Assembly: GCA_012934845.2 (NCBI GenBank)
Contig: WNNJ02002467.1
Location: 1 to 64,000 of the forward strand
From: Pomphorhynchus laevis
Lineage: Eukaryota; Acanthocephala; Palaeacanthocephala; Echinorhynchida; Pomphorhynchidae
Direction: 5' to 3'
Length of the DNA: 64,000 nucleotides
Below, one piece after another: positions 20,104 to 30,789 of this stretch. Numbering within the stretch: the first letter of the stretch is position 1; each line of letters opens with the position of its first letter. The position numbers and the translations under genes are program-made. The notes beneath the pieces were generated by a model. That model made no database searches and was not told where the DNA came from. It saw only the letters and a list, made by a program, of their open reading frames with translations.

Positions 20104-22989
20104 TTGCGCCGCATTAAACTAGCTATCGGGCCAACAATAATGACGAGTTCACTCCATTTTCGTGATCGCCGTCATTCGGAAGATTTTCAATCTCGCAACA
20201 CACCTATTTATGATCAACAAGACTACCATATACCGAACTTGCGTCTCTTATATACCAATATACTTAGTATATCAACTAAGTTATCCGAACTTTCCTTTGT
20301 TGTCAAGCAAAAAAATGCGGATATTGTAGCACTCACGGAAACCTGGCTAATCCACAAATATGTGATGATGAAATTAGTCTAGATGGATACTCTCTTGTTC
20401 GTATGATTCGGTTATCTTCAAGAGGTGGTGGAGTCATCATCTTCGCGCGAGATTCTTTGTCGGTAAGACTAATCGATGCATGTGCTGACGAGGTGTCCCT
20501 AAATGAGTACATTTGGGTCAAACTAACAGCGACAGATAATCGTCATTTCATTGTGGGCTTATTCTATCGATCACCTCGTTCATCCACAGTGTCTATCTGT
20601 AACTCATTGCGAAAACATTTAAGAACTAAGTCATCGGCGATAGTTCTTGGTGATTTCAATATGCCCCACGTTGACTGGATAAACTTCGTGCCTCTACCTG
20701 GTTGTGATCCTGAATCAGCAAATCTTCTCGACGCTATTAATGACTTGAACCTTAATCAGCTAATTCACGAATTCACACGCGCTCGTGGACATAGTGCGTC
20801 TCTACTTGATATATGCCTATCGGTTGATGCCTCTATCATTGACCGGATTAATTATGATCCACCAATCAGTTCTAGTAGCCATCGTATGATTGATATTGTA
20901 GTTTCGCTCAGATGCCCTCGTTTAATCAAAACAGTTCCACAAGCCAATCCAATGAAGGCTAACTTTCTCAGTATGGAACGTATACTCAGTACAATAGCAT
21001 GGCCTAATATTTTTATCATTGGTACTAACCCTGCATGGAACCATCTCAAACGTACTCTGATTGAGTTATTGACATTCTTCTCACCAATTCAACATAAGAA
21101 AACGAGCATCCGTATTCCAATTTGGTTTGACTCTGAAATTAAGTATGGAATCAGATCACAGGATATCTCATTTTCTGCGTACAAAGATGGTAGCCTATCC
21201 TTTGATAAATACAGTTTATTGAGAAACAAGGTAACTTATATTAAGAGACTGAAGAGGAAGAATTTCATTTCTAACATATGTCGGGATGCATCCTCGAACC
21301 CTAAACAGTTATTCAATCACCTACTGCGCCGTAATACTGCGTCAGATAAATTTTACAGCATTGTGAACAACGCGGGTGATTTAATTGTTGACCCTATCGA
21401 AGTTGCAGAGCTCTTTTCCGCTCATTTTGCAATTCAAGAAGCGAAGTTGGATTACGACTATTTGTCCCATTACACTCCCAGATTCATTCGATCATGTCTT
21501 AATGACATATTTATTAGCGAAGAGGACGTCCGTACAGAGCTACTCAAGCTTCCACGTACTCGCGTTTCCGGACTGGATGGCCTTCCATCTATACTTTTCC
21601 GCGAGCTGGCTACAGTGTTGACAAGTCCGCTATGTGCTATATTCCAGAGTTCTCTATACTCTGGAAGTTTACCGGATGACTGGAAAAGATCTATAATCTG
21701 CCCTGTGTTCAAAAAGGGTGATCGCAATCAGACTAACAATTATCGTCCCATAAGTCTAACTTCTATTGCGTGCAAAGTAATGGAGAAGATTCTGCTTCGT
21801 ACAGTAAGTTCATATCTAGAAGACAATAACATCTTCAACGATGCCCAGCACAGTTTCAGACCTCACCGTTCTACGGCAACTAACCTTGTATTCTCCCGGA
21901 ATAGTTGGTCGAATGCGGTTCAAGCAGGAACGGGAGTGGACACGCTCTTCTTCGATTTATCAAAGGCTTTTGATAGGGTCGTACACCGTATTCTTATCAA
22001 TCAACTATCGCTATGTGGGATTGACGGTCGCGTTAAAACTTGGATTCAGTCATTCCTAACTGATCGTTACTTTGCCGTGTGCATCAAAGGTTGTATATCT
22101 AAGTGGTCAGCAATCACCTATGGTGTACCACAAGGCTGTGTTCTGAGTCCAATGCTTTTCAATATATATTAATGATATGATTGATGTAATATCCGGTGAG
22201 TGCGCTCTATATGCCGATGACTTAAAGATTTGGCGTCCAATATAAAGCACGCACGATGTAATTGAGTCGCAAGCCACGTAGACTCAATCGCCAAATGGTG
22301 TCGTGCAAAGGGATTGGTTTTGAATCCTAACAAGTGTAGTCATATGCACATAGGTCCCATAAAAATCGTAGGGACATATGCGATAGAAGATGTAAACATC
22401 GAAAAGGTTTCATGTTTCAGTGATCTGGGCGTGATCGTAAGTGAAGATATGAAGACACGAGTCCACGTCCAATATGTCGCATCCAAATGTCGACGTATGC
22501 TAGGTATGTTAAGACGCTCGTTTGGCCAACTCGATCCAGTTAGTTTTCGCATTGCCTACTCTGCCCTTATAAAATCGCACATGTTATACGCGTCCCCTGC
22601 AATACACCCACAGCTCCGTGGCGAATTGGAAATATACGAACGGATATTACGACAAGCAACCCATCTTGTGTCCTCAGTGCGTGGTGTCAACTATACCCAG
22701 AGACTGGCATTGTTGAATGTACACACTGTTGAACGTTCGCTGTCTGACGCCGACCTAGTGTATGTATGGCGGTCACTGTCTATACCTGGACATGTTTCGA
22801 AGTTTATGTTTACAATTCGTCCACCGGGTCGACTACGAGGCCACAGACTTATGATAAAGCGCAGGCTCCGTCCCAAAACAAATTGTTACGATAAGTGATC
22901 GCATTGCTGACCTGTGGAACAATATTCATGCATTGACAATCGACAGCGGTTCCGTCCAGAAGTTCAAGGCAATTATTAAATCACGATAA
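20104..22989 (+). pseudogene. CR1-A ORF2: endonuclease + reverse transcriptase, few breaks
   Basis: Apurinic-type endonuclease motifs: IVALTETWL, GGGVIIFARD, FYRSPRS, VLGDFNMPHVDW. The usual SDH near the end of the nuclease reads SSHRM here. RT motifs: IICPVFKKGDR, NYRPISLTS, FFDLSKAFDRV (motif A), GVPQGCVLSPMLF (motif B), ALYADDLKIW (motif C). The C-terminal domain continues to IADLWNNIH and a TAA at 22987-22989. The frame changes near 20.37 kb, just after motif B at about 22.17 kb, in the region before 22.31 kb and near 22.89 kb, so at least four lesions. Otherwise well preserved and probably not very old. Confidence 0.85.
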
Positions 22990-23091
22990 TGACAGTTTCA
23001 CCTTTTATTTCTTTATTTTCTGTTTTTTATGTTTTGAGATATGTGATCCAGCCAATTTGAGCTTATGCTCCTGGGCTGTTGTAATAATAAT

Positions 23092-23568
23092 ATTTTATAT
23101 ATTTGTACACTTTAAAGTGTCCCTGTAAAACAGCATTTCTATTAAAAGGAATTTAATGCCTGGTACATGAATAAACTGCTATACGCACTGTCACGTACAG
23201 AGCTTATGCTAAATTCCCTCTGATGATTCATATTAAGGGTAGTTCTGTTTTTCGAGCTTTAAACACTGTTTAAGCGTTTGTTAAGATGACTATGAATAAT
23301 TATTGAAGTCACGGTACTGATGAGCTCTGTTAGAGCGAAACGCGTCTACCGTGGTTGAAGTTCGTCGTCACACATAGGATGACTGGGCATACGTAGCGAC
23401 TTTGAATATTGCGAGAATAATTTGGTTATATTTCTTGGTCTGATGAAGATATATAGGATGCTGCCTAGTGTTTATGCCTCTTGTTGAGGAAAACATTGTG
23501 ATCTATTTAAGATTAAATCATTGGGTGTCCCAGGACAGTTGCAACAACAAATTATATTTTTTATATAT
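23092..23568 (+). repeat. H1 hammerhead repeat after CR1-A
   Basis: One complete H1 unit from TTTGTACACTTTAAAGTGTC to the GGTGTCCCAGGACAG end. It carries an intact hammerhead. Confidence 0.8.
23311..23352 (+). ncRNA. Hammerhead ribozyme, type I (H1d), intact
   Basis: Identical core to H1b: ACGGTA / TACCGT stem I, CTGATGA, GCTCT/AGAGC stem II, GAAA, ACGCGT stem III, GTC (predicted cut after 23346). Confidence 0.9.
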
Positions 23569-23959
23569 AGTTGTGATTCTTTTATGGACCACCCTTTAAG
23601 ATTCCTAATGAGGAATTCGGTTATATATTACAGTAAAATATAAGTAAACCAGATAAGAAGCAATTCGCAGATTTTTTTGACGTTTCGTGCAGATTTTCCC
23701 ATTTTCAAACTAAAATAACAAACACATTGCAAAATAAAAACTGTTCAGACTCAAATAAAAAATATAAAATACAAGATATCCTTATGTAATGTCATATCCT
23801 TTTAACAAATTGTTGTCTTTAATCCATATGGTAGATCAGTGTGAAAACATCCGAATAATTCTTGCTCTATAATTCTCTTGTGTCATTATTATTAATGCTT
23901 CAACAGCACATAAAAGCATGGTTTAATTGGCTATTTCACTGCAGAAAAACAAGAAATTA
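23569..23959. other. Spacer with a weak hammerhead-like fossil
   Basis: No gene. On the minus strand at 23709-23679 a TTTGAAAA ... GCACGAAACGTC arrangement recalls a small PLE hammerhead, but the catalytic box and stem II are too changed to call. The right part is the 3' UTR of CR1-B, with AATAATAATG on the minus strand. Confidence 0.35.
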
Positions 23960-23970
23960 TAATAAAAGTA

Positions 23971-26560
23971 TCACAAATACAGAAAAGCAGCTTCCTCCAT
24001 GGCAACCTCCATCCGTAATTTCTTTTTGAATTCGTTGATATTGCTACTGCACACTGTTGACTCTCCAAGCCTATTCCACAGAGATACAACTCGCTGTTCA
24101 AAATGGACAGCTCGTAATTTTCTTATCCTTTCACGTCGCAAGGTTAAACCATGGCCTCGAAAGATATTGGATGAGCGTAAATGAAGGCAATCTCGAATTG
24201 GATGATCTGATTCATTAAGAATTTGCCAGACCATACACATATCGATGTACCGGCGGGTCCACGTGACAGTCTCAAGTCTAAGTGCTTTTAATCGATCAGA
24301 TACGACAAAAATTTCAGTTGCGGTGCTAGCTTGGTAGCTCTATGAAGTACCCTCTCTGAACTAATATGTTCTTTTGAATTTTGGGGATACACACACGGCG
24401 CAGCATATAGAAGACGGCTCAACACATGAGCAAAGATTAGCGGACGTAGGGCAAATTGATTGAGTGTAATGAAAGTGCGTCGAAGTAGACCGATTATCCC
24501 CAACGCATTTGAACAAGCATGTTCAGTATGTGTGACGGTACTCAAGTCACTGTTTATCCACACTCCCAAGTCCTTATATTTGTTCACTCGTTCTATATCA
24601 CTGCTTTGAAAGCTATAATTAGCTGAATATTGAGCACTTCCGCCATAAACACGTAAATGTTTGCATTTTGATATAACACAATAACTACGATTGCTTAAAA
24701 ACGATGCAATCCATCTAACAAGCAAAAATGGAATGCCACTTTTCTCTAGTTTATTTAGGAGGAATATATGGTCTACTCTGTCATATGCCTTAGAGAAATC
24801 GAAGAATATGAAGTCAGTAGCAATGAATACGGCTTTATTAGCTGACCAATCAAGATGGGCTGCGAGTAGATTGGTAACTGTCGAATAACCCTTACGGAAA
24901 CCATGTTGCTCAGAAGCTATTACACTATTCTAACTATAAAACTTGACCATATAACCATGTATAATTCGATCTAACATTCTACAACATAAGCAAGTAATAC
25001 TTACTGGTCTGTAATTGTCTACTGAAGATCTATCACCCTTTTTGAAGATGGGGTGAATGATCGATTGTTTCCACTCTTTTGGAAGAGTCGTATCAATAAT
25101 AGATTGTCGAAATATGGTGCAAAGTGGTGTATATATTGAGCCTGCTATTCGACGAAGATATATCGAAGGTAACAAATCAGCACCTTTGGAGTTTGTCTCT
25201 TTCAGACGATGCAGTTCAGCTAAAACTTTCCCAGGAGTTATCAAATTAGCTATGTCTAAACTATGATATGAAACACTAGCACCTCTTATCGTCGCATTGT
25301 TCTGGATAGGTAAAGAATACTCGTTTGTAGTCTCTCCGTCCAAGTAAAAATGCTTTGAGGACATCTCAGCAAGGTCGTCTTCAATAACGCTATTAAAATA
25401 TTGGCCAATTGTTTTATTAGCGTTCCTACTACTATTCACATATAGAAAGAGAGCTTTGGGATCATGTCTACAACTATGAGCTAGACCATTTTCAAATAAA
25501 TAGCGCTTATGTCGTTTTAAAGAATTGAAGAAATTTCTCGTCTGCTTATGGACACCATATTCACAAAACCTACCCTAAAAGCATTTGAAACTGGAGTCAC
25601 GAGCCTTCATCGCAGTAGCCAGCTCAGTATCAAACCAACGAACGCGTTTCCGACTAGTCTTAGACTTCAAAGGTAAGAATATTACCATTAGAGAATAAAG
25701 CGTCACGCGAAAATGATCCAAGGTCTCGTCAACTCCGAAAACAGCCGGATCAGGCCAACTTACTCTATGCAGCTTTGATGTAATAACATCGTAGTTCGAC
25801 CAAAAGACATTAATCTGAAGTTTGTACCGAGCATGGTGAAACACCCTCATTTGTATATTTAGCAAAACTTTAACTACACAGTTATCAGACAAACCAACAG
25901 GAGAATCATATTGGATATTACTGATTAATTAACTGTTTGTCGATAGGCAAGGATCAAGAAGGGAAGAACTACAACTCGAAAAGCGAGTATGTACATCAAC
26001 AAATTGTGCAAGACCAGAATAAGTAAAACACTCCATAAGGTCACAAGATTCGCTATCACAAGTAGGAAGAACCGTATTCGAAGTCCATTCAACATCTGGC
26101 ATATTCAGATCCCCAATTATCACAGTATCACAATCTCCTCGCGTATACAACTCTATCTCTTCAATGAGTTTCTTAGATATTGCCTTGAAGCACGATACAC
26201 AAGACCCAGTATAATGGGTGAGCTGTTATCGAACTTCACTTGACACCACAAACTCTCAACTCTATCAATAGATGACTTACTCAAAACACGCACCTTAACT
26301 TCGTCTCTCAAAGAGAGCTACACCACCCCTACCCCCTATCCGATCACTACGGAACAAAGAATAGCCTGGGATGGATACCTCAGCATCGGATACATCACAA
26401 TTAAGCCAAGATTATGTAATACCAACTATAATTGGATTAACAGACTCGATCATAGACTTTAGCTCATCGACTTTCTTTAACAAGCTCCGAACATTACAAT
26501 AAAATATACTATGACTTTTATTCACACCAGTGCGAGTAGTAATATCATCTCTAGCAATCT
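23971..26560 (-). pseudogene. CR1-B ORF2, RT palm deleted
   Basis: Reading leftward: endonuclease start (ILYCNVRSLL, GGRGG), then VIIGDLNMPDVEW, then a linker with KTSRKRVRWFDTELATAMKA, fingers (SIIHPIFKKGDRSSVDNYRP), then WIASFLSNRSYCV joined directly to ISKCKHLRVYGG. In relatives the GVPQG and FADD boxes lie between those two points, so the catalytic motif C is gone. The C-terminal end (FEQRVVSLWNRLGE, FKKKL) is kept. At least five frame changes or stops. It cannot encode an active RT. Confidence 0.8.
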
Positions 26561-27335
26561 GGCACACTTCAGATCCCAAATCAGCTAGGCACTTATATGC
26601 TATAAGACCTTACCAAAACCCTCCACTTTCATGAGAGGCGATACATCTAGTGGGGACCATCTGATTCAAATGCGTCGCCTCACTACTTGAAAATTTTGCA
26701 CACATAGATTGCTTTCACCAAGCGCAACACGAGATGCGAGTTCTTTCTTAGCTTGAGACAATTTCTCCCTTTGAAGAGCGTCAAGATCTTTCAAGAGACT
26801 AACATGGGATCCTTTTAAACGATATGAATTCCGAATAATTAACTCAGCATGCGACTGCTCCCTAAATACGGCCTTGAATAAACGCAGTCAATTACTCAAA
26901 GTATCACGCTTACCCAGGCGAAATAATGCAACGAGTTTAGCATGTTCGACAATATATACATTGCAAGAACCAAGCAGCCGCGTCAATATAAATCTCACAC
27001 TCTGGACGTCCTCGTTAAGACGTACCTGCGCGTTCTCAAATAAAGATTCTCTTACATTGGCCAGGATCGCAGATCTACATCGATCAGCGGTGTGTTTCCT
27101 ATTATTACCAATTTGTAATTCGAGACTGTCACGTGACACTGCAGATGGTGTATGTTGACTTATTGTTGACGCTTGTTTCTTCTTTTTGACAGTCCCATCA
27201 TCAGACATATAACCATGATTCATAACCTGACAATATGTATATTCATCATTAGTGACATCAGGTAAATGCACTTGAACATCCATGGCTACAGTCTCACCAT
27301 CTACAGTTAAATATATATTCATTGGATTATTTGCG

Positions 27336-27345
27336 AGACTTGAGG

Positions 27346-27356
<11 letters not shown>
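27336..27356. repeat. Target-site duplication, left
   Basis: 21 bp beginning AGACTTGAGGAGGG; matches 27674-27694 with one difference (G for A). It flanks the H2-like insertion in CR1-B ORF1. Confidence 0.75.
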
Positions 27357-27381
<25 letters not shown>

Positions 27382-27673
27382 CTTTTATAGACAACTTTTA
27401 TAGACAACATATATATGAATATATGACATTTATTTACAATGTCACACAGGCAACCGAAACGACCAGTGTGTACCTCATTCTACTGATGAGTGTTGCCGGG
27501 TACTCATCATTTCGATGCTGAAGTGGTCGTCTAGAAGTGACATGGTGATTGAAAGTCGTGAATCGAAGTCCAGTCTATCAAGCAACACCATTTAGTATAA
27601 ATACCGTATTTCGTAAGAAATCCTGGATCGTTGTTTACTCCGCACGTCTGTACACTACTATTATATATAGTTA
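27357..27673 (+). mobile_element. H2-like hammerhead element inserted in CR1-B
   Basis: 317 bp between 21-bp direct repeats, in a CR1 ORF1 that continues on both sides. It begins in a (TA)n tract, which could be target or tail, holds a full reordered hammerhead, and ends in CAACACCATTTAGTATA-type sequence shared with 5.28 kb. No open frame. The long duplication is what target-primed reverse transcription by a LINE or PLE would leave, so this is a processed, mobile hammerhead RNA. Confidence 0.7.
27449..27540 (+). ncRNA. Reordered hammerhead, H2d
   Basis: IIb GGCAACC (27449-27455), GAAA, stem III 5' arm ACGACCA plus GTACC, loop with Ib TCATTCTA, CTGATGA (27483-27489) and IIa GTGTTGCC, stem III 3' arm GGTAC...TGGTCGT, GTC (predicted cut after 27531), Ia TAGAAGTGA. 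Same strand order and same bulges as H2a, with paired changes in all three stems. The stem III internal loop holds an extra small hairpin (CATC/GATG). Confidence 0.65.
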
Positions 27674-27694
27674 AGACTTGAGGAAGGATATATA
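27674..27694. repeat. Target-site duplication, right
   Basis: 21 bp beginning AGACTTGAGGAAGG; partner of 27336-27356. Confidence 0.75.
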
Positions 27695-28015
27695 GAGTTA
27701 TAATAGCTTCCATCACTATGACTGGAACTTTCAACATTCTTTGTAGATTTGGAAATAAGAACTTCCCTACTTTGACCGGCACTTATGCTTTTTGGAATTG
27801 GTGGAGCTGATATGGGTCCAAGAGAATTACAACTCGACTGACCGACAACCAAGGGGGTAGATTCCGTAGAAAGATGCATTAGACAGAGCTGCTTTCGTTT
27901 CACCGGGAACTGAAACACTTGTCCACACATGGCAATCTTCACTTGAACACCGAACCTGATAATCCACAAACTTGACAGCATCACCTCGCTTTGTAGTCTT
28001 CCTCTGTTTGACCAT

Positions 28016-28277
28016 TATATGAATGTATATTCAGATTGTATATTCAGACTTTATCCGAGTAAAGTCTCTTGTGTATATTTCAATATAGATTGTGTAGGTT
28101 CTGAAATTGACGATCTGATATTGACGATCTGATATTGACAAATGTATGTTAATTTATTTTAAGTAGTTAATTATCAAGAAAGTTTATACTATTGTGTTTA
28201 TTATTTCTCAAACTTTTTTTAAGGTGCCGTCTAACAGTTCACTCCTGTATACGCTGTAGTTCATACAATTTACATCT
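28016..28277. other. 5' flank of CR1-B
   Basis: No gene. Probably CR1-B 5' UTR: the minus strand holds short words like those in front of other LINE ORF1s here. It adjoins the PLE scrap. Confidence 0.4.
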
Positions 28278-28801
28278 TTATGTGTAATTGCTCCACCCGC
28301 ATAATTTTTCTTTTTTTATTTGTGATCTACGGAGATTCATTCTCATTGAGAATGTCAATGATGTTTGCTTAACGTATCGTAACCCACATATGCTGTACGT
28401 ACCAATATAAACGCAATCTGTGTTTTTACAGTTATTGTTTCTTTTACAGAAAGTATCACTCCAGATTGCGTTGATTTTATAATTGAAATGGTAACCATTG
28501 ACTGACACGTTTTGCTTATTTTATCTTTGCATGCAGAGCTTTCATTTTTATCATATTATTGCGAATTATTCAATCTAGCGCGTACTAAAATTGACGATAT
28601 TTTTATTGGTGATCGAAATATTACTATTGATATCATTTCTTTATCGATGTTATCATTTAATGACATTTTTATTACTTTCGGTATATATGTTAATAATGGA
28701 TGATATCTGATTGATATTGTATTTGTAATTTTATTTTTATTCTTATTTACTTTAACAATTCCCTTAGATAATCGTGAATATTTGTTTCCAATCAAAATCA
28801 T
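28278..28801 (-). pseudogene. Penelope-like element fragment (linker + GIY-YIG)
   Basis: Two minus-strand pieces. The upstream piece (28801-28556) has YHPLLTYIPKVIK and ISSILVRARL, the pre-endonuclease region of PLE proteins. The downstream piece (28508-28278) has CVYIGTYSICGLRYVKQTSL then FSMRMNLRRSQI, a GIY-YIG core with the Arg motif. The RT is absent. Different from the PLE at 5.7-7.7 kb in sequence. Broken at the join and truncated at both ends. Confidence 0.7.
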
Positions 28802-28989
28802 TGTTAGAAGGCGAGGAAACTGATTTATTTAGTTATTATCCAATACTTCGACGGCGCTTTGGCACGTCAGCTTCAGGGTCTGATATGTACAATTAAAATT
28901 GACAGTTCGAGCACGATAAATATATAACACGAAATTAGAGGAGAAAAGTTTTTTTTGTTTTAAAAAATTGTTGCTAAAGTTTTTGTTAA

Positions 28990-29205
28990 AAAATTTCTTG
29001 TTATATTTTTCAGTTTTATAGACTACATTTTTCAGTTTTATAGGCAACTTTTTTAGTTTTGTAGGCAACTTTTTCAGTTTTATGGGCAACTTTTTTCAGT
29101 TTTATAGACAACTTTTTTCAGTTTTATAGGCAACATTTTTCAGTTTTATGGGCAACTTTTTCAGTTTTATAGACAACTTTTTTCAGTTTTATAGGCAACA
29201 TTTTT
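28990..29205. repeat. About 23-bp tandem repeat at the left end of the IS630-type transposon
   Basis: Eight or nine imperfect copies of TTTTATAGGCAACTTTTTCAG. The word RCAAC-TTTTT also lies in the inward face of both transposon ends, so this looks like an outward expansion of the terminal inverted repeat. Short open frames rich in Lys-Leu here are by-products of the repeat. Confidence 0.8.
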
Positions 29206-30417
29206 AGATTTTTTAAATAAAATATAATTAATTGAGATGTATAGCAAAGAATTTTATTATTTAAATAAAATCGACTCGTGCGATTGCCTTTACAACCCGA
29301 TCTCGCATATGGGTAAAATATCCTTCTAGTCTTAATTCTTCATCTCTGAATACTCCATAAATAGTTTCAATCAATTCATCTCTATTGGAGGATGAATTTA
29401 TGCTTTTCACCTTTGATTTGAAACATGAGAAGAATTTCTCTATAGGGTTCAAGTGAGGGGAGTAGGGTGGTAGGAACTTAAGAATGTAATTCCTCTGAGC
29501 CAAGCTTTCCTTTACCTCGGCAGTCCTATGGATAGAGGCGTTGTCCATGACTATAAATTTCCTTTAATGTGAGGCCAAGGTTGGTAGTTCCGTCTCTATA
29601 AATTCTTTCAGATCGGACGATTTGAAGCTTCCTGTTTTCACCTTATAAGCACAAACACTTTGTTTTATGATGGCACAGAACTGAAATATTGGTCCCTTTT
29701 GAATTGGGCACGTTTATGTAGCACTTCGTATTCCTGGGAGAGTAGCCAAAACTTTGGTAAGTGTGGAGATTTATACCCGTTTCGTCCAAAAATATCAGGT
29801 TATCATCACTAATACTTGACATTTCAATGCCGTACTCTGCTCTTTTCTGCTTGTTTTCATTGCTGTTCCTATTTATAGGTACTAATGTCAGCGTTTTCCT
29901 TGTGTAGTTCATTGCTTTTATTATTCTCGAGACAGTGGGAAGTGAATAGGAACCTTCTGGATTATAAGTTAGCAGCTTCTCACTCAGAACATTAAGAGAA
30001 GTGCTTGGATTCAAAGCTAGCTCTGATGCTAAGATATTCTTTTCAAACGAAAAATCTTTTTTTGTTGTTGACCTCTTATCTCCAGCAGAAACAAAGATGG
30101 CTGAATTTTGAAGTTTTCCCTCTAAATATTTCTCATAAAGTCTTCTAACTGTGGTTTTGGAGACGTTTAATATAGAAGGCATCTCTTGTATACTATGCTC
30201 AGCTTTTAACAGGCCCAAAAAACAATCAACTGTGTTTCCAGTGATTGAAACCCTCTTTTTACGAGCTTGGACGTTTTCTTCCTCGTTAATGGTAAGGCTT
30301 TTCTCATTTACTGCACCTGACTCATCACTACCTTCATCGAAAGATATATCCATTGAGGGTAAAAAATTTTGAAAAATAATCCAAAAAAGTTGTCTTTTCG
30401 TCTCAAAAAGTTGTTGT
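29175..30417 (-). mobile_element. IS630/Tc1-mariner-type DNA transposon
   Basis: A transposase gene between related ends: left GGCAACATTTTTAGATTTTT and, on the other strand at the right, GACAACTTTTTTGGATTA. A truncated L2 copy begins immediately to its right. The left end is extended by the 23-bp tandem array. Broken, so non-autonomous now. Confidence 0.8.
29261..30353 (-). pseudogene. IS630/Tc1-type DDE transposase (two lesions)
   Basis: The N-terminal half (30353-29643, 236 codons) has an acidic start, a basic patch RKKRVS and a helix-turn-helix (ILNVSKTTVRRLYEKYLEGK), then NLIFLDETGINLHT with the first catalytic Asp. The C-terminal half (29548-29261) has MDNASIHRT with the second Asp and LPPYSPHLNPIEKFF with the Glu; 34 residues separate them, so DD34E. 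Between the halves the sequence still codes (KVKTGSFKSSDLKEFIETEL) but one frameshift and one stop lie there. The catalytic triad is complete, so loss is recent or the sequence has few errors. Confidence 0.9.
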
Positions 30418-30760
30418 AACTTTTCGTCTCATCGCTGTCGGCTCCCCATCGTTCATCAACCTCCCTTTCTTAAACGATACTCGCCCCACCTCTCTCTATC
30501 AATGCGTTCCAGTAATTCCCTCTTACTCCACGTTCCCAATTACTAACAACTACGGTCTCCGATCCTTCCTCGTCGCCGCCCCACTCGCCTGGAATCAGCT
30601 CTCTCGACGTTCGCCGCACTCCCTCCTTTATTCAATTCAAATACATCTTCCGTACCCACCTTCTCGACACATGATTTAGATTTTTGTTTTCTTGTTGGTG
30701 TGGTCATGTAAGCGTTCGCCGGCACGCATTTGCCACGTAAAAAACTTTTTTTACTGACAT
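30418..30760 (+). pseudogene. L2-like LINE, 3' end copy
   Basis: Matches the last part of ORF2 and the 3' UTR of the L2-like element at 37.7-42.3 kb: FRLIAVGSPSFINLPFL-type coding, then LRSFLVAAPLAWNQL, a stop after LLDT-like sequence, and the GGTCATGTAAGCG...GCACGCATTTGCCACGT tail. 5'-truncated, with several small changes. Confidence 0.85.
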
Positions 30761-30789
30761 AGGTTTTTTATGTTATAGTTCATAAGAGG

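Larger units (their letters stand above)
19258..23091 (+). mobile_element. CR1-A, 5'-truncated CR1-type LINE
   Basis: A plus-strand LINE with the second half of ORF1, a nearly complete ORF2 and a 3' end in CCTGGGCTGTTGTAATAATA. It lies exactly between two H1 repeat segments: the H1 AT tail is on its left and an H1 unit start on its right. It either inserted into an H1 array or was joined to H1 RNA during reverse transcription. The N-terminal zinc region of ORF1 is missing. Confidence 0.85.
23960..28015 (-). mobile_element. CR1-B, CR1-type LINE with internal deletion and a hammerhead insertion
   Basis: Minus-strand CR1 relative with ORF1 (28015 to 26888) and ORF2 (about 26560 to 23971). ORF1 is interrupted by a 317-bp H2-like hammerhead sequence between 21-bp duplications. 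ORF2 has lost the centre of its RT palm. More decayed than CR1-A and CR1-C, with many stops. Confidence 0.85.
26888..28015 (-). pseudogene. CR1-B ORF1 (gag-like), interrupted
   Basis: The start region (28015 leftward) reads MVKQRKTTKRGDAVKF, then a Cys motif CSSEDCHVWTSV of the type found at the N-terminus of L2- and CR1-C-type ORF1s here. The C-terminal part (27335-26888) has RSAILANVRESLFEN, VQSVRFILTRL and LVALFRLGKRD, the same core as in CR1-A and CR1-C. Between them lies the H2-like insertion. Frame changes also break the N-terminal part. Confidence 0.75.

Noticed and set aside
23679-23709. Hammerhead call on the minus strand
   Set aside because: The catalytic box reads UUGAAAA-like and stem II does not form; kept only as a weak fossil remark.
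28829-29089. Lys/Leu-rich open frame next to the transposon
   Set aside because: It is the translation of the 23-bp tandem repeat and AT-rich flank, with no sign of selection as protein.
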